Below are positions 9,355-15,900 of a stretch of 17,005 nucleotides of DNA, one piece after another; the first letter of the stretch is position 1; the number at the start of each line of letters is the position of its first letter. The notes beneath the pieces were generated by a model, which was not told where the DNA came from, searched no databases, and was given only the letters and a program-made list of their open reading frames with translations. The translations under genes and the position numbers were made by a program. The stretch is from Phoronis ovalis (lineage: Eukaryota; Phoronida; Phoronidae). The DNA lies in the NCBI GenBank assembly GCA_028565635.1, contig JAOXYB010022125.1, positions 1-17,005 on the forward strand, written 5' to 3'.

Positions 9355-10762
9355 CGATGACGAGGGTGAGGATGAAGATATTGACAGTAAGGGATATTAG
9401 GCTCCTTTTACAATAGTAGATATTTTCAAATGCTCCGCTTGTTTTTTGAAACTTTTTAATTGTCGCACACATTTAATTGTCCTTGAAATTGTTTAAAATG
9501 AAATAAACTTACCATTTGTTTAAGGTTTATAAGTGTTTTTCCTTTTGAAAAAAAATTGCATTACACACAGAATTTCACTTAAATAAGTTGATTTATTTGA
9601 TAAACTGGCAATGTTTAAAATTTGTCTAACTTATATATCGCAAACAGTAGATTTAAAAATCTTAAATATTCATGCCAGGAGTACAAAGAAGTTAATCATC
9701 ACCCCTCTAAAAAATGTGACTATTTTTGAGCAAATTAGACTTTTTTATGCTTTTGACGTGATAGGAATGGTACTGTAGTTAAAGTACAAATTTACTTCTA
9801 ATTGTGGTGTCATAAGGTTATTACTCTGCTTGACTTACCCACTATGGCCCTTCTGATGAAAATCTCATACACTGTAGTATATGTTGAATCCAAGCAACTG
9901 ATAAAAAGTTTTTGATCCGAGTTTGGAAGACAGTCATTTGCCACATACATTACTGAACCTACAAGATAAACTCACATGTATCTGCGATTGTTCACAGAAA
10001 GTGCCATTTAAGTACATAGTTTGTAAATAATGTAATTTATTCAAAGGTTTGGTTTAAAAAATGGTTGGTATAATAATTTAAATCATTTACAAAAAATAAT
10101 GTAGCTTGTCAGGCTGTTTCTTTTACTCTGAGTAGAATAAATCTGATAATATATGTTTGAGTAGATTATCAAAATGTTGTAATACTCTGATTGAAATAAG
10201 ACCTTTGGGATTTATAATAAATTTAGCATGGAATCCGAAAGATTGTCTGCCAGCTATACAAATATAGTTGGACATAGCAAAGTCAATAACATCATTTTGA
10301 CAAATAGTTAAAAATACTATATATATATATATACTGTCTATAAGAAAATGACTAGCTTCATGAGACATGTTGTGACAAGTAATCAATTTTACTTGCATAT
10401 ATAGTATAATCTAGCCGAAAGATGCATCTTTTATATGTGATGCTTCATGTGTGCTTCTGATGAAGTGGTATCCTTCTTGAGAAATTTTAGTTATTTGGAG
10501 TTCACATGTACATGTTTGGGGTGATTTTTTCTTTTTTGAATTGTAAAGAAAAATTTTATTTTTATTATTATTCCATACTTAATTTAAGCATATAAGTTTA
10601 ACAATCAAACATATACATGTTGCAATAAACATTGAATATTTCAATGTGTATTATAAACCCATCTGAATACTGAGATAAAAAGATAACAATATTCTTACCA
10701 GTTGTTGTCCCAACATTTGTTTTTATAATAAAAAACATGGAAATAAGAGGCAAAATCTTCAT
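2702..10762 (-). CDS. Gene A: SUEL(x3)-CUB-mucin stalk-TM receptor, complete (11 exons)
   Basis: I recognise the domains but not a named gene. Exons in transcript order are 10762-10699, 9958-9839, 9009-8821, 8407-8274, 7769-7571, 6849-6604, 5775-5677, 5354-5013, 4737-3937, 3754-3676 and 3371-2702. They total 2943 nt, or 980 residues plus a TAG stop, and every junction is GT-AG and keeps frame. Predicted layout: signal peptide 1-20, SUEL-like lectin domains at about 28-122, 135-234 and 247-350, CUB 354-464, Thr/Pro stalk about 490-705, membrane helix about 735-755, cytoplasmic tail 757-980. The family knowledge is that SUEL domains bind carbohydrates and CUB domains bind proteins or glycans extracellularly. 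A cell-surface receptor with a signalling or endocytic tail is an inference. N-glycosylation sequons (NMT, NIT, NIS) lie in the lectin part. A paralogue (gene B) lies 1.7 kb upstream in the same orientation. Lack of transcript support is the main uncertainty. Confidence 0.85.
3372..3675 (-). other. Gene A intron 10
   Basis: 304 nt between the membrane-helix exon and the tail exon, a phase-2 intron conserved in position in gene B. AT-rich, with a polypyrimidine tract before TTTCCAG. Nothing else seen. Confidence 0.75.
3676..3754 (-). CDS. Gene A exon 10: transmembrane helix
   Basis: 79 nt, phase 1 to phase 2, acceptor TTTTTCAG and donor GTAAAT. The translation is GMAAGGATILILVTILAIF followed by LCRR: about 22 hydrophobic residues then a basic stop-transfer cluster, so the C-terminal side should be cytoplasmic. 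A small-residue GxxxG-like patch (G-M-A-A-G-G) at the outer end could favour helix packing. The same exon class and phases occur in gene B at 13568-13652. Confidence 0.85.
3937..4737 (-). CDS. Gene A exon 9: mucin-like Thr/Pro-rich stalk
   Basis: 801 nt (267 codons), phase 1 to phase 1, acceptor TTTTAG and donor GTATGC. A short lead (GEGRIKIKC) holds a Cys matched in gene B. Then come about 200 residues of nearly pure Thr with Pro, Ile and Ser in loose 6-7-residue units such as TTTTTP, and a last stretch VVGQAGSAGS before the membrane. Such regions are normally heavily O-glycosylated and hold the head domains away from the cell. The DNA is a degenerate tandem repeat of about 18-21 nt and shows extreme strand asymmetry (G/T on the plus strand). 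Confidence 0.88.
5013..5354 (-). CDS. Gene A exon 8: CUB domain
   Basis: 342 nt (114 codons), phase 1 to phase 1, donor GTAAGT. The acceptor was placed at CATCTAG (5358-5355) because the nearby TATACAG site would break the frame. Readable CUB landmarks are LFVRSPGYPDPYPDY (the usual x-SPxYPxxYP strand), SCACEV, NCPYDWMEI (like the D-x-L-x-I strand) and HCGK, ending GFLLKVY (like G-F-x-x-x-Y). A CUB domain normally has four cysteines and Cys-x-Trp at the second one. Here it is Cys-Ala-Cys, giving five in the exon. Extracellular binding module by family. Confidence 0.88.
5355..5676 (-). other. Gene A intron 7
   Basis: 322 nt, phase 1, between the end of lectin domain 3 and the CUB exon. No repeat or extra exon seen. 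A plus-strand open frame spanning 5316-5585 overlaps the CUB exon and is a chance frame. Confidence 0.75.
5677..5775 (-). CDS. Gene A exon 7: end of SUEL lectin domain 3
   Basis: 99 nt, phase 1 to phase 1, flanked by CACTTAG and GTAATC. It encodes HTDCEIF, a sequon (NIS), QCNGQ and the terminal strand TYLHVEYNC, the same closing pattern as domains 1 and 2. It is too short and start-less to show as an ORF. Support is frame, splice sites and the conserved final strand. Confidence 0.8.
5776..6603 (-). other. Gene A intron 6
   Basis: 828 nt, phase 1, inside lectin domain 3. Two short overlapping plus-strand open frames at 6134-6444 have no recognisable motif and no splice context. I treat the stretch as plain intron. 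Confidence 0.7.
6604..6849 (-). CDS. Gene A exon 6: most of SUEL lectin domain 3
   Basis: 246 nt, phase 1 to phase 1, with acceptor AATTTCAG and donor GTATAC. The translation has THxT-like N-terminal linker residues, then RPMLLTCDH, then IHITNALYGQNP, which keeps the ALYG part of the lectin ANYGR motif but has Gln for the Arg. Cysteines in SCQYDLADC and RAEC continue the fold. The domain is finished by exon 7. Confidence 0.85.
6850..7570 (-). other. Gene A intron 5
   Basis: 721 nt, phase 1, between lectin domains 2 and 3. A 67-codon minus-strand frame at 7296-7499 has several Cys but does not resemble a SUEL or CUB module and would not join in frame with clear splice sites. Confidence 0.65.
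7571..7769 (-). CDS. Gene A exon 5: remainder of SUEL lectin domain 2
   Basis: 199 nt, phase 0 to phase 1, with acceptor TTTCCAG and donor GTAAAT. It opens VLEAFHGF, the A-x-x-G position where classical lectins have AxYGR. The rest has the cysteine series DQVRC, NDC, QNC, ETC, LPC and ends NYLHVEYHC, the SUEL terminal strand. One sequon, NIT, is visible. The exon is open and in frame throughout but lacks an internal start. Confidence 0.83.
7770..8273 (-). other. Gene A intron 4
   Basis: 504 nt, phase 0, inside lectin domain 2. It holds a 34-bp perfect palindrome at 7886-7919 (listed separately). No other structure seen. Confidence 0.7.
7886..7919. repeat. 34-bp perfect palindrome
   Basis: The left 17 bases (GTTGCAAAATGTAATAA) are followed immediately by their exact reverse complement, with no loop. 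Symmetry stops outside at 7885/7920. It lies in intron 4 of gene A. Confidence 0.95.
8274..8407 (-). CDS. Gene A exon 4: start of SUEL lectin domain 2
   Basis: 134 nt, starting in phase 1 and ending in phase 0 after GCT ATA CAG. The acceptor is GTTACAG and the donor, GTTTGT, is weaker than the others. The translation includes DQCLPVHAGN, then DISC, and ends PDIIYAIQ, which leads directly into the I-x-x-A-x-x-G strand at the start of exon 5. A longer reading frame over the same bases is out of frame with the gene. The phase-0 boundary makes this the only lectin domain in the gene not split by a phase-1 intron. Confidence 0.75.
8408..8820 (-). other. Gene A intron 3
   Basis: 413 nt, phase 1, between lectin domains 1 and 2. 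Contains poly-T runs, nothing else recognisable. Confidence 0.7.
8821..9009 (-). CDS. Gene A exon 3: second half of SUEL lectin domain 1
   Basis: Phase 1 to phase 1, 189 nt, flanked by TTTACAG and GTAAGT. The translation carries six cysteines and ends NYVQVEYEC, which matches the SUEL terminal strand (consensus like KYLEVTYEC). With exon 2 the domain has eight cysteines, the number expected for a full SUEL fold with four disulfides. The DPC motif that normally precedes the last strand is absent (TRCNN instead). An N-glycosylation sequon, NMT, is present. Confidence 0.85.
9190..9320. repeat. Degenerate tandem repeat, period about 51 bp
   Basis: Two units begin at 9190 and 9241 with AATAAT, share TTCTAACAATTG and continue with a C-rich CCCTCT block. 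A weaker third copy starts near 9293 (TAATAACAGCC then CCCTAACA). The alternating C-rich and AATTATT pattern resembles dispersed minisatellite-like elements of invertebrate genomes, but the family is not identified. Confidence 0.6.
9326..9360. repeat. (GAT)n microsatellite
   Basis: About eleven GAT/GAC triplets in a row, then a purine-rich GAGGGTGAGGATGAAGAT extension. It sits in intron 2 of gene A and directly abuts the 51-bp repeat block. Confidence 0.93.
9839..9958 (-). CDS. Gene A exon 2: first half of SUEL lectin domain 1
   Basis: Phase 1 to phase 1, 120 nt, with acceptor TTGTAG and donor GTAAGT. The translation contains NDCLPNSDQKLFISC followed by EIFIRRAIVG. This is the Cys-x-Leu-xxx-Cys then I-x-I-xx-A-x-x-G pattern of the SUEL/rhamnose-binding-lectin N-terminal half. 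The usual YGR motif is replaced by IVG, so the standard sugar contact is missing. The domain is completed by exon 3. Its short length and lack of an internal start make it invisible to ORF scanning, and it is supported mainly by splice sites, frame and the lectin pattern. Confidence 0.8.
9959..10698 (-). other. Gene A intron 1
   Basis: 740 nt, phase 1, between the signal-peptide exon and lectin domain 1. It has a short AT dinucleotide run at about 10317-10333. The 91-codon minus-strand frame at 10123-10398 has no domain signature and lacks in-frame splice sites to its neighbours. Confidence 0.65.
10699..10762 (-). CDS. Gene A exon 1: start codon and signal peptide
   Basis: The ATG at 10762-10760 opens a peptide beginning MKILPLISMFFIIKTNVG, with a Lys followed by a hydrophobic core, as in a secretory signal peptide. 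The exon ends after one base of a codon at the donor GTAAGA (phase 1), matching the next exon. The start was chosen because it has a G at -3, gives a signal peptide and is in frame with the first lectin domain. A second in-frame Met sits 8 residues later. An untranslated upstream exon is possible, because a CAG acceptor-like site lies about 35-45 bases before the ATG, but it would not alter the protein. Confidence 0.75.
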
Positions 10763-11530
10763 TCTGCTTTAAATGTATCCCTGTTCCAGTGAATCTCTGC
10801 TGCATTAAATGATGTTATTCAGCAATAATTACTTTATGCTTTCCTATGATTCACAGCTAGCAATATTAAAGGAGTATATTGATGAAAAGATCATATATTT
10901 TCGTCCTTAATGACCTTAATATACTCCTAGAATTCCAATCCTCCGTTGTTTTCCTCAGGAAGTGTAATTCCCTTATCAGTCTTGTACATTTTTAAAAATT
11001 TTTTAAGGGAAGCTTTCATAGCACTAAGATCTTGATATTGTTGTTCCATTAAGATGGCTCCAGTATGCCCTTACTTTTACTATAATTAGAGGATATTTCT
11101 TTCTATTCTTAATAATAATACTTATTTTTAACACTTCAATGACTTTCATGCAGGGTTAACTAGTATTACATAACATTTAAGGTGGAATAAAACCATGTTA
11201 AGTGAATGTACTGGAACAGTACTAGCTTGTAAGCTATACAGCAGTTGCAGGGTGTAATTTGCAGTGTGAATCTGCATGGTAATAAGCACTTTTGTGTATT
11301 AAATTATAATATAGTGAGCTATGTGCAACAGAACTTCAAGAATATTTCTGCAAGATCATAAAGAAGATTACTTTTCAGTGAAATTTATCAATTAATTCAG
11401 GTATTCCCTCTGTTTAAAAGTATAATGGGACTTTAATAGTAACTATAGTTATTAGTAATAGTAACTGGTATAATGATGTAAAAGAGCAGGTGTACTTAAA
11501 GAAATTGTTCTTTTGGTTTTATAATATTTT
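10763..11530. other. Spacer upstream of gene A (promoter region)
   Basis: This should hold the promoter and 5' UTR of gene A. I see no convincing TATA box or initiator. It contains the inverted repeat at 10870-10928 and small dyads such as AACTATAGTT near 11441. No coding segment seen. Confidence 0.45.
10870..10928. repeat. Nested inverted repeat upstream of gene A start
   Basis: Outer arms AGGAGTATATT (10870-10880) and AATATACTCCT (10918-10928) are exact reverse complements. Inside, GATGAAAA and TTTTCGTC pair with one mismatch. It lies 108-166 bp upstream of the gene A ATG, so in the promoter or 5' UTR. It could be a stem-loop, a protein-binding dyad or a remnant of a small transposon. Confidence 0.8.
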
Positions 11531-11639
11531 TTAAGATATGCGACTTACAAGTTCTTCAGTTAGTAAAATAATATCATAATAGTGAGACCCAGTCTCAAGG
11601 CCAGTGGGTAATTCTTGAGGCAGTTGCATTTGATTAATA

Positions 11640-11945
11640 ATCCTCGGAGGTGGCATCCTAAATTTTGGTGGATGTGTGCTTCCCAGGGGTCCAAACCTGA
11701 TCTTGAAATATCCCTGAATTGCCAAAACACCTCTCCTGAATAATCCTAGGGGGAAAATCAGCTTTTAAATAGCCCTAGACATTAAAATAACCTGGCCCAA
11801 AAATCATAAAATTTTCCAATGCAAACAGAAACTCCACCCTGAAATATCCCATCCTCCAAACTAAATACCCACCCTGAAATATCCCAGTGTCAAAAAAAAC
11901 TCTAAAGGGCGGCACATGTATATATATACTCGGGAGGGGTAATAT
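11640..11945. repeat. Degenerate CCCTGAAATATCCC repeat block
   Basis: ACCCTGAAATATCCCA occurs exactly at 11836-11851 and again at 11871-11886 (period 35), and a related TTGAAATATCCCTGAA copy is near 11702-11717. Several more diverged C-rich/AAA-rich units lie between. The minus-strand frames through it show repeated Gly-Tyr-Phe-like units, which explains the open frames at 11531-12071. I read it as repeat-derived spacer rather than a gene. Confidence 0.55.
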
Positions 11946-12120
11946 GCACAAAATTTGCAGTTCACATGAACACGCATAAAAGTCATATGGATCGAGTTTC
12001 CTTAAAATTGAATTACTTACTGGATGATGACAACGAACACCAGATATCATTGCAATTACTTGCATATGCACTTGTAGAGAAATATAGTCATAAACAGCAT
12101 TTGTAACAGTACTATACCTA

Positions 12121-12126
12121 TTTATT
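12121..12126 (-). terminator. Candidate polyadenylation signal of gene B
   Basis: AATAAA on the minus strand about 375 nt after the gene B stop codon, the first canonical copy I see downstream. It is a plausible 3' end, but chance occurrence is common in this AT-rich DNA. Confidence 0.3.
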
Positions 12127-12500
12127 TTCTTGACATAATTCCATCATACAAAATTTAGTCTAGAAGATACAATTTAAAAATATTTCTTAGCAGCAAAAAT
12201 ACTAACTTTCTATAGTTAAAGATATAAAAATATATTGTAAAGCTGCATGGTCTATATTTATATGCAGGTATGATCAAATATAAAGTAAACATTAATCCAA
12301 TTCATAAAGTAAAGATTTTAGTATCTTTAGCAGAGATGATATACTCTAGCTAGTAAGACAGGATACTGGCCATAATAAGGTTAAAGGTGGTATTTTTTAT
12401 GTATATATAAGACTTGAATATACTTTTAAAATTGCCAAGTATTAGGGGGAAAAAGCTACACATTTAAAAATCTTTACTTATAATCAACAATTCTTTATAA

Positions 12501-12987
12501 TCACAAATGTGCGGAGACATGTTTATTGCTCTGCTCACTTGATCTCCGTGACTCTGTAACATATGATTCTGATTGCCTATTAGGGTTATAAGTATCTTCT
12601 AAGTGAGTATAAGCCTGATTGTCTATTCCAACATTCACATTATCTGGCTGCACATAACCACTGTAATCATAGTCCTTCAATGCCGCTGTGCTTGAATGTT
12701 TACTGTTTCTTTCGTATAATTCCAGATACTGATTTTCTGGTCCTCTATTTTTATTATCCATTTTTATGTAGTCACTATTTCTTCCTGGTAATGTTTCATA
12801 TGGTATAGTTTCGTATATATGCTCTGTGCTCATTTGTTTGTTTAATACTGGTTTGGTGGCGCCGCCATTGACTGGTGGACGTGCTGGTAGTGGAGGACCA
12901 GCATAAAGTGCCTGCCCAGGTAGATGTCTAGGTGGCGCTCCAGTTGTTTCATGATTTTTATGTTGTAAATTGTGATTGTGTCGTCGT
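12501..12987 (-). CDS. Gene B last exon: Pro- and Tyr-rich cytoplasmic tail
   Basis: 487 nt, entered in phase 2 (acceptor TTTTTAG), ending TGA at 12503-12501. The frame is open well upstream of the internal Met at 12833. Near the membrane it is basic (RRRHNHN), then Pro-rich with PPLPAR, a class II SH3-ligand pattern (PxxPxR). Then follow HIYETIPYETLP, DYIKMD (YxxM, the p85/PI3K SH2 pattern), NQYLELYE, YSGYVQP and QAYTHLED, and a Ser-rich end. No enzymatic domain is present. It is about 60 residues shorter than gene A's tail and shares the HIYETIPY and YL(E/Q)LY motifs with it. Confidence 0.86.
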
Positions 12988-15900
12988 CTAAAAATTTAGA
13001 AAAAAGTTAATAAATATTATTAATTAAATATATATATTTTAGTGACTGTTTTAATCATCTGAAAATTATAAATCAATTATTCAGATGTATATAACAAGTA
13101 TTTTAATACTTAAGAGAAATACCAGACCAATGAAAGTATACATATAGTTTTAGCAAATTATTTTATAATTCCATTTGAGTAACAAGAAAATTTGTTTCTG
13201 AACTGGTTTGAATATTATCGCTTCTTTGTTAGGACTATTTCTAATCTCCCTGGTGTCTGGTAGGGTTGATTAAGAGCCGCAAATAAATAGTCCAATAAGG
13301 CATATCAAATGCTTGCTGTACTGGTTTGTGATACTATGATGGTATATTTTTAACTCTCTCATTGGATTCATTGTTTTGTTAAACTTTGCTATGTTCATAT
13401 AAGTTTGAAGTATCATTTCAATTTTTTTGGAACTAATAAAAATATAAATTAATGATTGTCTGTTTCTGTCCAAAGGGAGATGCAACTGCACATTACCCTA
13501 ACTCTCTTCACAGGTTTGTACAAATTCCAGAGACTGATTTCATTGACAAATGCCGAAATATCCTTACCTTGATCGTAATACCAACAATACCACAACAATG
13601 ATGATGATGATTACTGTTACAACAGCAGCAACTGTTACGATAATAATAATAGCTGAAATAACAAAATTAAAACATGAATTTTATAACAAAATGGCATAAC
13701 AAATGTTATACTGCATATCATTCCAGCACTGTACTAAAGAAGAGCCATCTTCATGTTGGCTGTATCAAAGAACAACCGTGGTAACGTCCTATGCTCAGAA
13801 GAGATTAACAGTTGTAGCATTAATCACCATTCAACTCTCAACATTTTTTTCCTTTATGCCACAACTCAGATCAATACAACAATCCCAAGACAACAACATG
13901 TTCCTATTTTAGCAAAATACATCAAGTTTCACAATTCCAAACTATATGCTAAGCATTATACCATTTTGTAGGAAGGTTTAATTCCTAATTTTCAAAATGT
14001 AAGAATAACGCAAAATATAAATATTATTAGACTTTAAATAAGAAAGATGGATGGATGGTTTTCACACTGACATTGTAGTTAGTAATAGCTAGTGTACTAT
14101 GTGACGCACAATTTGTGTTTTTGTGAATGAATTGTGAGCTTAAACATTGAACTGTGGGTTGGATTGTGTCTGGGACACTAGCACCATCTATGTATTCTAT
14201 TTGTTTATTGAAAGTTCAAACTTACTCGTTTGGTTTGTCAGATTCTGTGAATTCCCTCCATTCCCTGCTGGTGGTTGCATAGTAGTTACTATGTTGTTGT
14301 TATTGTTTCCATTCCCTCCTCCAGTTGGTTGTGTTATGGTTTGGCAATTAACATTTATTGTTCCATAGTCTTGGTGATTGAGGCTGTGGACTAGTTAGAA
14401 AAATTAAAGCAAAATGTGGTTATTCTGGAACTAGACTCATTCAAACCATTGATTTTGCTACCCAGGGATTTTATAGTCAGAATAGTTGGTATATTTTTGC
14501 ATGTAAAAAAAAAAATACAGTGTGAAAGGACATGTATTTTTAGCAGTTAGACTAGGCACCCAAAACAACCTGCAATGGGTATAAAATAATAAAAGGTATG
14601 TTTTTACTACCTCAGGTCCCAAAAATGAAATAAGATAAAGTTTTCAGATGTCCATTTTTTTTCAAAAAATATGCCCAAAACATGGTTGTTTTGATTCGTT
14701 TCATTATCTTGAATACAAGATAAACGGTCTCATGAAGGGTATGAACTTTGAGCACATATATCCAGAAAAAGGGCTATTTTGAACCCTTCTTAACAGACAT
14801 TCCCCAACTATTCCCATTGTCAACCCCAGGTTTGGCTAGTAAAAATTAATTTATATATGTAAGCAATAATGGTATGTTTTACACCTTTTGGAAATTAAAA
14901 AATTATACAATAAAATGATTAAATGTATATTCTTTATGACCTGAAACATTGTTCTATAAGCATAATTACTATGGTCAGTAAACAATTCGATCTCCCCATG
15001 CAATGGGCTCTATATTGATACTTAAATGTCAATATATTTCATTTACTAGAAAATTAATTAAATTATCATTTCAACTTGAAAAGTGTAACTTACGATAAAA
15101 TTCTACCCAAAATCCTCTATGTGTCTGAGAGTGTGCCGTGTACAAAACTGTTATTTCATTGCCTGTTACATTTAGTACTGTTCCTGATTGTAATGTATTG
15201 CAGTAGGGTTGTAAGTTCTGATTGGATACATTGTGTAGAAGTTCAACATACTCTGTTTCACATGATCCCAACGAAAACTCAAGTACGGTAAACCTAAACA
15301 TCATATTTGGATTGTTGGCTGTCAGCATACATTCACAATCAGCGGAAGAAGCAGCTACTGCCGTTCTTGGATATTGTGGAGATAAGATATATCCTACATA
15401 TATATTGTGGGCATTTTTGGACTCACATATGTTGAAGGTTTCCACTCCTAAAATGATGCAAACATGTTACTAGTTAATTTGAATAAAACCTGGACAGAAC
15501 AAAACAGAAATTTAGTCAAGTTCTGCAGTTTCGTTTGCAAAAATCATGAGGATATATTATATTTTGTATGAAAATTACTATTTAATCTTGACTATGTGAG
15601 GTTTGTCAGGAAAAGGTAAAAATATGGCGTATAAATAATATCACCAAAGTGGCCAGTACATCTGAGTTGGGATTTTTTCTGATATACTGTAGATGAAGAC
15701 GTGGGGATCACTTCATTTTCTTATATATATGTGTAGGCTCAGGATTGCTCGGCTGGATCCTAAAACCAACTGAATCCTCTGCACCAAAATTTTCCTATTT
15801 TCCCAAGGCATCTATACCAAGTTTTTTTATGATACTCTAACTTTCAAGTAAGCTATTTCCATACAATATCCTGGTGGATGATAATGTAAATGATTGCAAT

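Larger units (their letters stand above)
9010..9838 (-). other. Gene A intron 2
   Basis: 829 nt, phase 1, inside lectin domain 1. It carries the 51-bp-period repeat and the GAT microsatellite listed separately. The rest is AT-rich without a recognisable feature. Confidence 0.7.

Noticed and set aside
10123-10398. 91-codon minus-strand frame in gene A intron 1
   Set aside because: No domain resemblance and no splice sites in the required phase. It includes an AT microsatellite.
13703-13971. Plus-strand frames in a gene B intron
   Set aside because: Two overlapping chance frames without recognisable content.
15076-15473. Two plus-strand open frames over the gene B CUB exon
   Set aside because: They lie antisense to a clear CUB domain and show no domain of their own.
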